This document shows, piece after piece, positions 55,458 to 64,000 of a stretch of DNA of 64,000 nt. The DNA is taken from NCBI RefSeq assembly GCF_014205765.1, contig NZ_JACIIZ010000008.1:1-64000 (forward strand). Reading direction: 5' to 3'. Within the stretch, counting starts at the first letter, position 1, and every line of letters starts with the position of its first letter. The notes beneath the pieces are model-generated. The model searched no databases. It was not told the origin of the DNA and worked only from the letters and a program-made list of their open reading frames with translations. A program made the position numbers and the translations under genes. The stretch is from Nitrospirillum iridis. GTDB lineage: Bacteria; Pseudomonadota; Alphaproteobacteria; Azospirillales; Azospirillaceae.

Positions 55458-57119
55458 TCAGGACGGCGGGTGCGGCCAGTGGTCGGCCGGCGTCCAGAAG
55501 GGATCGGCGTCCAGGAAGTCCTCCACCGCGCGGCAGAGCGCCTCCTCACCCACCGCCATGTGGGCGGCATGCCAGCCCAGCACCAGGCCCGCCCCCATGT
55601 CCCAGCCGGCGGGCGCCGCGTCCCGGGCGGCGGCCAGGTCGGCCCGCAGCGCCCGGATCAGGCCATCCATGGTGGCGACGTCGTTCAGGTGCCCCAGGCC
55701 GTCCTGCAAGGCGGACAGGCGGTCGACATAGCGGCGCACGCCTTTCTGCGGATACAGGCAGCGGAAGAAGTCCACGGCGTAGCGCAGCTTTTTCAGCGCG
55801 ATGCGCAGGCCGTGGCGGGCCGGCGCGTCCAGGCGGGCGAAATGGCGGCCGCGCTTGGCGGCACGGTGGCGCAGGCGGGTCAGCACGGCATCGGCGAAGG
55901 GCGGCAGCGGCTGGCCCAGCCAGGCCAGGCGATCGGCCGGGGCGTCATCGCGCCAGCACCGCCCGTCCACCCAGCGCCCCAGGGTGAGCAGCAGTTCGGT
56001 ATAGGTCGGCCCCGACACGGCGGCGCGCGCGGCGACATGGCCCCGGCCCCGGGCGCCGTGCGCCGCGACGGCCAGCGCGTCCAGGCTCTCCTGCTCCGGC
56101 ATCGCCGTCGTCACCGGCACCAGCAGTTCCTCCAGGAAAACATCCCAGGACCGGGCGGGGCCCACGGCGTCGGCCAGGCCCTTCAGCGCCACCTTCAGAC
56201 CGGCGCTCTGGGCCGGCGGCAGGATGGCCTTGAACAGCGTGAGGGCGGAGCGGAGGCGCCGCACCGCCACCCGCAACTGGTGCACGCCCGAGGGATCGCC
56301 CGCCAGCACCGCCGCCTCGTTGGCCGCCATATGCCGCAGGCAGGCGCGGGCCACTCCGGCCAGTGCCGCCTCCACCGTGTCATCGGGGCTGAATTCGATG
56401 GCGGCGGCCTTCACCGCCTTGACTGGCGCCGCCTCCCCCCGCGCCAGGGCGTAGCCCCGCTCGGCCTTGGTGCGCAGCTCGATGCGCAGGGGGACGGTGC
56501 GATGCAGGGCCAGCGCCAGGTCATACAGCACGCGACGGTCATGGCCGGCCGACAGCTCCAGCTCCAGCTCCGCGATCGGCTCCTCCCGCCCGTCGGCGGC
56601 GCGGGTGACACCCTGGTCCACCGCGACCTCCACCACCAGGCCGGCGGCCAAGGGCACGGCGCGGATCCACCGCTTCACCTCATTGCTGAACACCGGCGCC
56701 AGGCGGCGCAGGTCCACGCCATCCAGCAATGCCTGGGCGTCGGCGTCGGTGAAGGCCTGGGGCACCAGATGGCCATCCGGCGCCGGGATCTCCCATTCCG
56801 ACCGGGCCAGCGCCATGCCGTTGCCGGTCGAGGGGCCTTTCAGCGTCTGCAGCACCTTGGTGCCGGAATGGCGCAGCCGCAGGCTGACGCCCCGCGCGGC
56901 CAGTTCGCCCTCCGGCGTGTCGAAATAGGTGTTGCGCAGGGTCTTGGTGACGGCGCGGCCCCCCACCAGCGCCGGCGCCGCCTTCAGGCGCGCCAGATGT
57001 TCCGGCTTCACGGCCAGCTTCAGTTCGATTTCCTGCGGCGGGGTCACTGGGGCGGAAGCGGGCGTCCCCTCCAGCGCAGGAGCGGGGGGCACGGGGGGCG
57101 ACGACGGATGGTCAGGCAT
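55458..57119 (-). CDS. CYTH and CHAD domain protein
   Basis: This 553-residue protein begins its CYTH domain with EIELKLAV at about 28-35, the acidic triphosphate tunnel motif, and continues through LRLRHSGTKVLQTLKG. The C-terminal half is a CHAD domain: VHQLRVAVRRLRSALTLF and HGLRIALKKLRYAVDFF. CYTH-CHAD proteins bind or hydrolyse polyphosphate or triphosphates. ATG 57119 is chosen. It lies 36 bases upstream of the ParA gene on the same strand. Confidence 0.92.
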   Translation of the reverse strand: MPDHPSSPPVPPAPALEGTPASAPVTPPQEIELKLAVKPEHLARLKAAPALVGGRAVTKTLRNTYFDTPEGELAARGVSLRLRHSGTKVLQTLKGPSTGNGMALARSEWEIPAPDGHLVPQAFTDADAQALLDGVDLRRLAPVFSNEVKRWIRAVPLAAGLVVEVAVDQGVTRAADGREEPIAELELELSAGHDRRVLYDLALALHRTVPLRIELRTKAERGYALARGEAAPVKAVKAAAIEFSPDDTVEAALAGVARACLRHMAANEAAVLAGDPSGVHQLRVAVRRLRSALTLFKAILPPAQSAGLKVALKGLADAVGPARSWDVFLEELLVPVTTAMPEQESLDALAVAAHGARGRGHVAARAAVSGPTYTELLLTLGRWVDGRCWRDDAPADRLAWLGQPLPPFADAVLTRLRHRAAKRGRHFARLDAPARHGLRIALKKLRYAVDFFRCLYPQKGVRRYVDRLSALQDGLGHLNDVATMDGLIRALRADLAAARDAAPAGWDMGAGLVLGWHAAHMAVGEEALCRAVEDFLDADPFWTPADHWPHPPS

Positions 57120-57243
57120 CAAGGCGGGGGTCCGGCATTGATTGAGGGCAGCGGCCGGCTGGGCGCCCCCGTGACCACCAACGCTATAGGACCCCCCGGG
57201 CGGCGACAATATGGTGAATGGTTAAACTTTCGGGCGGAGTCCG

Positions 57244-57828
57244 TCACAGATGGCCGTGACGGACGATGGCCAGGTTGATGGCCAGGTGCAGCACCACCAT
57301 CAGCACGAACCACAGGGTGCGAGCGGCGGGGTAGGTCGCCCGCACCGCCCACAGCTGGCCGAACGACAAGGCCACGTGCAGCAGGCTGGGCACGGAGCGG
57401 GCGACCAGCACCGTGCCCAGGGCCAGCAGCGGGGGGAAGCCCAGGCTGAGGCAGTGGGCGTTGCCGGCGGCGCACAGGGGCAGGACACCCCGGGCCAGCG
57501 CCCATACCGCCACCCCCAATTCCCAGGCGGACCAGGCGTAGCCGGCGCTGACCGCCGCCCGGGCGTTCCGGTGGCTCAAGGACAGCAACAGGTAGCGCCC
57601 CGCCTCCTCCACCGCTGCCCCCAGGATCAGCAGGGCGGTGACCGGCCCGACATGGCCGCTGGCCAAGCCCAGGACGCCCAGGTCGCGGCCCGCCCATTCC
57701 TCCATGGCGGTCACGCCGGGCAGGACCAGCAGGCCGGCCGCCAGCACCCGCCCCTCCAGCAGGCCGCGGCGCACGAGCACCAGGGTGAGCAGCGCCAGCA
57801 GGATCAGGAAACCGATGTAGTAGATCAC
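57244..57828 (-). CDS. Polytopic membrane protein, possible intramembrane protease
   Basis: This 194-residue protein has about six helices and starts with a GTG after GGAGCG. EEAGRY at about 74-79, a His in SLLHVA and HLAIN near the C-terminus resemble the EExxR, H and HxxxN motifs of CPBP/YhfC-like glutamic intramembrane proteases. The match is by motif only; it could be an unrelated membrane protein. Confidence 0.5.
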   Translation of the reverse strand: MIYYIGFLILLALLTLVLVRRGLLEGRVLAAGLLVLPGVTAMEEWAGRDLGVLGLASGHVGPVTALLILGAAVEEAGRYLLLSLSHRNARAAVSAGYAWSAWELGVAVWALARGVLPLCAAGNAHCLSLGFPPLLALGTVLVARSVPSLLHVALSFGQLWAVRATYPAARTLWFVLMVVLHLAINLAIVRHGHL

Positions 57829-57981
57829 GGGTACGCGCTCCCCTATGGCTTCATGCCCTTCCCATCCGCCTTTCGGCCAGACTGGTGTAGCGGGCCGGCT
57901 TGTGCGGTTGCAACAGGGTCCCGCCTATGCTTCCTTGGCCCGTCTCACGCTTTTTCCATTTCAGGGCCGGGAACCGACGCC

Positions 57982-59175
57982 ATGACTTTCAAGACCCTAG
58001 ACGATATCGCCCCCGCGAACCGCACCGTCCTGGTCCGCGCCGACCTCAACGTCCCGGTGCAGGACGGCCAGGTGACGGACGCCACGCGCCTGGTCCGTCT
58101 GGTGCCGACCCTGAAGGAGCTGGCGTCCAAGGGCGCCAAGGTGGTGGTGCTGTCGCATTTCGGCCGCCCCAAGAACGGCCCGGATACCAAGAACTCCCTG
58201 CGCCAGGTGGTGCCGGCCCTGTCGGAAGCCCTGGGCGCGCCGGTGGCCTTCGCCGAGGATTGCATCGGCCCCAAGGCCAAGGAAGCCATCCGCACCCTGG
58301 AAAAGGGCCACGTGCTGGTGCTGGAGAACCTGCGCTTCCACACCGGTGAAGAGAAGAACGACCCCGAATTCGCGGCCGAACTGGCCAAGCTGGGCGATCT
58401 GTACGTCAACGACGCCTTCTCCGCCGCCCACCGGGCGCACGCCTCGACCGAGGCGCTGGCCCGCCTGCTGCCGGCGGCGGCCGGCCGCCTGATGCAGGCG
58501 GAACTGGTGGCCCTGTCCAAGGCCCTGGGCCAACCGCAGCGGCCGGTGGCCGCCGTGGTCGGCGGCGCCAAGATCTCCACCAAGCTGGACCTGCTGCTGA
58601 ACCTGGTGGGCAAGGTCGACATCCTGGCGCTGGGCGGCGGCATGGCCAACACCTTCCTCTATGCCCAGGGCGTGGACATCGGCGCCTCGCTGGCGGAGAA
58701 GGACATGGCCGACCAGGCCCGCGCCATCCTGGCCAAGGCCGAATCCTCCGGCTGCCAGATCCTACTGCCCAAGGACGGCGCGGTCGCCCGCGAGTTCAAG
58801 GCCCATGCCGCATCGCGCATCGCCGCCCCTGGCGACATCGCCGCCGATGAGATGATCCTGGACGCCGGCCCCGCCACCGTCGCCTATTACGGTGAGAAGC
58901 TGGCCACCGCCAAGACGGTGGTGTGGAACGGCCCCATGGGCGCCTTCGAGATCGAGCCGTTCGACGCCGCCACCAACGCCGTGGCCAAGATCGTGGCCGA
59001 CCTGACCAAGGCCGGCACCGTCCTGTCCGTGGCCGGCGGCGGCGACACGGTCGCGGCGCTGGAGCATGCCGGCGTGGCCGAGTCCTTCAGCTACATCTCC
59101 ACCGCCGGCGGCGCCTTCCTGGAATGGCTGGAAGGCAAGGAACTGCCCGGCGTGAAGGCGCTGGAAGTGGCGTAG
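57982..59175 (+). CDS. pgk: Phosphoglycerate kinase
   Basis: This 397-residue glycolytic kinase shows [57 protein letters not shown] and the C-terminal [12 protein letters not shown], all diagnostic. It makes ATP from 1,3-bisphosphoglycerate. ATG 57982 gives the family start MTFKTLDD. No gap or fba gene is adjacent. Confidence 0.97.
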   Translation: MTFKTLDDIAPANRTVLVRADLNVPVQDGQVTDATRLVRLVPTLKELASKGAKVVVLSHFGRPKNGPDTKNSLRQVVPALSEALGAPVAFAEDCIGPKAKEAIRTLEKGHVLVLENLRFHTGEEKNDPEFAAELAKLGDLYVNDAFSAAHRAHASTEALARLLPAAAGRLMQAELVALSKALGQPQRPVAAVVGGAKISTKLDLLLNLVGKVDILALGGGMANTFLYAQGVDIGASLAEKDMADQARAILAKAESSGCQILLPKDGAVAREFKAHAASRIAAPGDIAADEMILDAGPATVAYYGEKLATAKTVVWNGPMGAFEIEPFDAATNAVAKIVADLTKAGTVLSVAGGGDTVAALEHAGVAESFSYISTAGGAFLEWLEGKELPGVKALEVA

Positions 59176-59181
59176 TGCGGT

Positions 59182-59213
59182 GGTGCCCTTGGTCGTCACC
59201 GATCAAGGGCACC
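59182..59213 (+). terminator. Stem-loop after pgk
   Basis: A perfect 10-bp stem (59182-59191 with 59204-59213) with a 12-base loop lies six bases after the pgk stop. No T-run follows, so termination is only possible. Confidence 0.4.
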
Positions 59214-59262
59214 CTCAAACGTCGGGCGCCGCCATCCGGCGGCTTGGCTTCCTCGGTTCAAA
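59212..59262 (+). repeat. Dispersed intergenic element, copy C (left half)
   Basis: The first ~40 bases match copy A, including the same stem (59228-59233 with 59238-59243). The similarity then fades, so this is a truncated or diverged copy. Confidence 0.65.
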
Positions 59263-59278
59263 GGCGGCGTCAGCGGCC

Positions 59279-59320
59279 CTATAGCCGGCTGCGTTTAATC
59301 GGAACCACAGCCGGCTATAG
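59279..59320. repeat. Palindromic hairpin repeat (TAGCCGGCTGC family), copy 2
   Basis: A 13-bp perfect stem (59279-59291 with 59308-59320) shares its arm with the hairpin at 17841-17876. As there, it lies close to a copy of the dispersed element. Confidence 0.6.
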
Positions 59321-59345
59321 CTGAGTCTGTCCGCGAGCGGCTTCA

Positions 59346-59373
59346 CGCCCAAAGGCGATTCCACCTTTGGGCG
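59346..59373 (-). repeat. Stem-loop after the YgjP-like gene
   Basis: A 10-bp stem (59346-59355 with 59364-59373) lies just beyond the minus-strand stop at 59381. Its loop and the flanking CGCTCTA resemble palindrome 2 of the fix locus. It may also act as a terminator. Confidence 0.5.
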
Positions 59374-59380
59374 ACCCGCT

Positions 59381-60175
59381 CTAACCAAACCGATGCAGCT
59401 TGGCACCGTGCGCCTTGAGCCAGGCCCGGGGCCTGTCCACGTCGCCGGCCAGATCTTCGCACAGGGCCCAGAACTTCGGGCCATGGTTCATTTCCGCCAA
59501 ATGCGCCACCTCGTGCGCCACGACATAGGCCACGATCTGCGGCGGGGCCAGGATCAGGCGCCAGGAATAGCTGATGCGGCCGGTGGCGGAGCAGCTGCCC
59601 CAGCGGCTGCGGGTGTCGCGCACGGTGACAGCACTGGCGCGCAGGCGGGCGCGGGCCGCCGTCTCCGCCGTCAGGGCCGACAGATGGCGGCGGGCCTCCG
59701 CCTTCAGGAAATCGGTGACGCGGCGGTTCAGGAACTCCGCCTCCCCGCCCACGCGCAGCTCCGGGCCCGCCGGCCCCTCCACCAGGCGGGCGCCGCCCCG
59801 GCGGCCAGGCTCATGGCGGATAGGCGTGGAACGGCCCAGCAGGGGCAGCGCCATGCCGTCGGTGAAGGGCTGCCGCGGCGGCAGGGCCGCCAGGCGGGCG
59901 TGCACCCAATCTAGATGGCGGCCGACGAAGCCGGTGATCTCGGCATCGCCCACGCGGGGCGGCACGGTCACGCGCACGGTGTCGGTGGCGGTGTCGACCT
60001 TCAGGGACAGGCGCCGGGCGCGGGGGCTGCGCCGCACTTCCACGGGCGCGTCGATACCGGCCACCCGGAGCTGGGTCACCGTGGTCGGCGCCATCGGCAC
60101 CTTCGCCCTGGTTCTCGGCGCTGGCTTCTTCGGGGCGGCCAGCCCCATGCCGCGCAACAGGCCCATCAACCCCAT
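59381..60175 (-). CDS. YgjP-like (DUF45) zinc metallopeptidase
   Basis: The C-terminal half contains VAHEVAHLAEMNHGPKFW, an HExxH zinc site with a third His, and the family block TRSRWGSCSATGRISYSWRL. The N-terminal part has RRSPRARRLSLKVD. These proteins resemble SprT/WSS1 peptidases; targets are unknown. ATG 60175 gives 264 residues; ATG 60094 is another option. No signal peptide. Confidence 0.87.
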   Translation of the reverse strand: MGLMGLLRGMGLAAPKKPAPRTRAKVPMAPTTVTQLRVAGIDAPVEVRRSPRARRLSLKVDTATDTVRVTVPPRVGDAEITGFVGRHLDWVHARLAALPPRQPFTDGMALPLLGRSTPIRHEPGRRGGARLVEGPAGPELRVGGEAEFLNRRVTDFLKAEARRHLSALTAETAARARLRASAVTVRDTRSRWGSCSATGRISYSWRLILAPPQIVAYVVAHEVAHLAEMNHGPKFWALCEDLAGDVDRPRAWLKAHGAKLHRFG

Positions 60176-60786
60176 TGGTCCCGGCCCTCGACATGCTTCG
60201 GCGGCCGCACCATCGGCCCGCCGCTGTTCCCTATATAAGGGGTATGGCCACCACGCGCACCCCCATATGCGCGGGCACGCGCTGGGGGCGGCGGTTGAAG
60301 CGGGGGCAGCGATGGGGGCCGGCGCCCACAAAAGCGAACCCCCGCGCCGGTCAGGGCCACGGGGGTTCTGTTGGCTTCAGCGAAGCTCAGATAGTCCATC
60401 GAGCGATATGCCGGCCAGAAACCGGCATTTAGCTACCGCTATATATGAGGAGCCGTCACACAGCTCATACAGTACGCATCGGTGGAGTCATGATTTGACA
60501 CACCCTCCTGGTTACGGGCAACACATCGAATACTGAATGCATTCGAAGATTTACCTGATCTGGTGGGTTAATCTGGGTTCTGAACCCTCCTGAGTGCTTC
60601 GATAAGACAGATCGTGCACCTGTTACAGTTCGGCGTCAACCCCATTACGCACCTCCTTTCGCCCCCCTTCTGGATAGCTTTTTCCGCCCCGACCGTTGAC
60701 AGGTCGGGGCCGGCCGCCGCACCGTCGGTGTTACCACGCGCGCGCGAAAGCGGCGCGATAACAAGACCCTGGGAGGGGCCGCCCCC
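60176..60786. other. Long non-coding stretch before glpK
   Basis: This 611-base region has no convincing gene. It contains several inverted repeats: about 60344-60374, 60401-60422 and a perfect 8-bp stem at 60687-60694 with 60702-60709. Base composition is mixed, with an AT-rich part at 60420-60640. It holds the glpK promoter; GGGAGGGG before 60787 is the ribosome-binding site. No matching operator for GlpR was identified. Confidence 0.35.
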
Positions 60787-62274
<1,488 letters not shown>

Positions 62275-62382
62275 GCCGGCGCGCCCCGGCGTGCAATCAA
62301 GAGCACTTTTTAGTATAAGGGTCGCGGTGCGCGGGCGTTGTCGCCGGGGGGCGACCGCCCGCTAAGGAGGTTGGGGACACAG

Positions 62383-63462
62383 ATGGGCTTTTGGGTGGGG
62401 CGCCTGGCAATAGCGCTGGGCCTGGTGGTGCCGATGCTGCTGGCGACGCCCGGCGGCGCGGAGACGAAATGCCAATTCGCCAAAGTGGCCAACTTGCCGA
62501 TCAAGATGGAGGGTAACCAGCCCTTGGTGGAGGGCAGCGTCAACGGCCACCCGGTGCAGTTCCTGATCGACACGGGGTCTTTCGCCACTTTGCTGTTTAG
62601 CGACGCCGCGGAGAAATTGGGCCTCCACCTGACTGCCATACAAGGGGCCACCGTCTTCGGCGTGGGCGGCGAAAGCCAAGTCATGATGACATCGTTGGAC
62701 ACCCTGACGCTGGATCAAGCATCCGTCCATAACCTACGCCTGATGGTGACAGGCACGCACAAAAGTAAAAAAGATGATCCCGTGAAGATTGCTGGCGTCA
62801 TAGGCGAAGACATACTCCGAAGATTCGATGTGGAAATGGACTTTGCTCACGAACAGATCTTCTTATACGAAGCGCGCGATTGCGATGACGTGGACCTTCT
62901 TCCCTGGACAGGAGCCTACACCGTCGTCGATTTCCCCCCTGTCAGCACCACCCACACCCATATCTCTCCGCAAATATTGATAAATGGCGAGACTGTCCGT
63001 GGTGATTTGGATTCAGGGGCCTATTACTCAACCCTGACAAAAGAAAAGGCGGCCAGCCTGGGCATCACCCCCGAGAGCCCCGGAGTCACATCGGGGGGCA
63101 GCGCCTGGGGCATCGGCGCGCGCCAAGAAGCGGTGTGGGTCGGCAAGTTCGACAGCTTCACCATCGGCGATGAAACCATCCGCCATCCCAAGCTGCGCTT
63201 CGGCGACATCTTCAAACACGCCACTGTCACATGGACCGGGTCGCGGCTGCCCAGCCAAGTGTTGGAAACGCAGATGCTCTTGGGCGCGGATTTCCTGCGG
63301 GCCCATCATGTCTTGATCGCGCACAGCCAGAACAAATTGTATCTCAGCTACATTGGCGGCCCGGTCTTCCAGACAGCCCCGCCCCCTCAAGCGCCGACCG
63401 GTGCGGACACGAAGGACGGCGTGGCCACCGCTCCGCAGTCCGACCAGCCGCCCGGCCGATGA
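62383..63462 (+). CDS. Secreted retropepsin-like aspartic protease, two-lobed
   Basis: This 359-residue protein has a signal peptide (about 1-26) and two retropepsin-like lobes. Lobe 1 has FLIDTGS with D63; lobe 2 has GDLDSGAYYS near 205 and GADFL near 307. It is a candidate periplasmic aspartic protease or peptide-binding protein. AAGGAGG lies 12 bases upstream. The following gene is a paralogue. Confidence 0.78.
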   Translation: MGFWVGRLAIALGLVVPMLLATPGGAETKCQFAKVANLPIKMEGNQPLVEGSVNGHPVQFLIDTGSFATLLFSDAAEKLGLHLTAIQGATVFGVGGESQVMMTSLDTLTLDQASVHNLRLMVTGTHKSKKDDPVKIAGVIGEDILRRFDVEMDFAHEQIFLYEARDCDDVDLLPWTGAYTVVDFPPVSTTHTHISPQILINGETVRGDLDSGAYYSTLTKEKAASLGITPESPGVTSGGSAWGIGARQEAVWVGKFDSFTIGDETIRHPKLRFGDIFKHATVTWTGSRLPSQVLETQMLLGADFLRAHHVLIAHSQNKLYLSYIGGPVFQTAPPPQAPTGADTKDGVATAPQSDQPPGR

Positions 63463-63472
63463 CGGCTTTTCA

Positions 63473-63646
63473 GGATAGCGGCATCAGCAACATCGTGCAG
63501 GGCGCCGCTCGGGTGCGTCTGCCATCACACCCGCGACCCGATGGACGCGTAATGGCCCACAACCACGGGGCCGCCACCGGTCGGCCGATGCAATTTCAGG
63601 CGGAACCGGCACCCGCCGGACGCTGCACGTTGGGGGGGACGGAGTA
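63473..63646 (+). pseudogene. Probable decayed glpK fragment
   Basis: Bases 63473-63559 align with glpK 61891-61975 (GATAGCGGCATCAGC versus GACAGCGGCATCAGC, then GACCCGATGGACGC versus GACCTGATGGACGC). After a gap of about 39 bases, 63580-63610 aligns with the DWLMQFLAD coding segment. The frame is disrupted. It may record a duplication spanning glpK and the protease genes. Confidence 0.6.
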
Positions 63647-63649
63647 GCA

Positions 63650-64000
63650 ATGCGCACCGACATGACGCGCTTGGCGGGCTTGCTGTGCATTTGGGGATCA
63701 CTTTGCCTAACGGGTAATGCCAGGGCCGCTCCGTGCAGGATGGAGCAATGGGGCGTCATCCCCATCGTCATGGAGGGGAACCAACCCCTGATCCCTGGCG
63801 CCATCAACGGCACGCCGGTCAAGTTCCTGATCGACACCGGCGCCACCGCCAGTTTCATCGTTCCTGGCGCGGCCAAACGCCTGGGCCTGGTGAAGGGAAA
63901 GCTGCGCGGCGCGGCCACCGGCGTGGATCGCGGTGAAAGCGACATCACCTCCACCGTCATCAAAACCCTGACGCTGAACAACGCCAGCGCCAACGATGTG
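63650..64000 (+). CDS. Retropepsin-like protein, paralogue, cut by window end
   Basis: The first 117 residues are visible. A signal peptide (about 1-26) is followed by NQPLIPGAINGTPVKFLIDTG with D62, closely matching NQPLVEGSVNGHPVQFLIDTG of the previous gene. GGAG lies six bases before the ATG. The second lobe lies outside the window. Confidence 0.75.
   Translation, partial: MRTDMTRLAGLLCIWGSLCLTGNARAAPCRMEQWGVIPIVMEGNQPLIPGAINGTPVKFLIDTGATASFIVPGAAKRLGLVKGKLRGAATGVDRGESDITSTVIKTLTLNNASANDV

Noticed and set aside
60166-60399. Minus-strand frame of 77 codons overlapping the YgjP-like start
   Set aside because: It overlaps the upstream part of another gene, lacks a clear ribosome-binding site and has a Pro/Arg-rich low-complexity product.
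60687-60709. Palindrome before glpK as a terminator
   Set aside because: The 8-bp stem has no T-run in either direction; it may be an operator, but nothing supports a specific protein.

Overview
The window is GC-rich chromosomal DNA from an alphaproteobacterium, most likely Rhodospirillales of the Azospirillum/Nitrospirillum/Niveispirillum kind (inferred). The reasons are dense operons with GTG starts and ATGA/TGATG overlaps, a FixLJ/FixK-type oxygen-sensing locus, DUF2336 and PAS_5 proteins, CycM-type cytochrome c, and the orders rpmH-rnpA-yidD-yidC-engB-argB and def-fmt-truA / dnaX-ybaB-recR. No tRNA, rRNA, CRISPR array, integrase or transposase was recognised.

Layout. 1-6 kb: a truncated exported protein, CheY-CheZ, a nucleoside salvage operon (cdd-deoC-deoA) and a receiver-domain protein. 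6-9 kb: a His-rich CDF metal exporter, a small unknown, Tam and a TVP38-like membrane protein. 9-14 kb: the rpmH-rnpA-yidD-yidC operon with a strong promoter and terminator, then engB and argB. 13.8-17.8 kb: a divergent IclR regulator and a large TonB-dependent receptor with base composition unlike the flanks. 18-21 kb: a PAS/GAF-like/GGDEF cyclase translationally coupled to a DUF2336 protein. 21-36 kb: a housekeeping backbone (HAD nucleotidase, dapD-dapE, truA-fmt-def, recR, ybaB, dnaX, SRP RNA) interrupted by accessory genes: a DUF4157 (eCIS core) protein with a possible ADP-ribosyltransferase-like C-terminus, three tandem TonB_C-like secreted proteins with conserved cysteine pairs, and a cysteine-rich secreted unknown. 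36-41.5 kb: nudC, hisN, cycM, kdsB, pheA and a GhrA-like reductase. 41.5-45.4 kb: fixL-fixJ, a lone receiver and a FixK-like regulator, all on the minus strand, with operator-like repeats and long palindromes. 45.4-57.8 kb: NlpC/P60, MarR, an AT-rich small secreted protein, leucyl aminopeptidase, GST, a TAXI binding protein, a PAS_5 protein, an SDR, a RoxA-like di-heme cytochrome, an orphan ParA, CYTH-CHAD and a polytopic membrane protein. 58-64 kb: pgk, a YgjP-like metallopeptidase, glpK, and two secreted retropepsin-like paralogues flanking what looks like a decayed glpK fragment.

The most novel items are: (i) a dispersed ~100-bp intergenic element, seen in three places, whose two stems show paired compensatory changes between copies; (ii) the TonB_C-like triplet with cysteines 35 residues apart in four of six domains; (iii) the DUF4157 effector candidate; and (iv) a FixL with two tandem haem-PAS-like domains, both retaining the proximal histidine.
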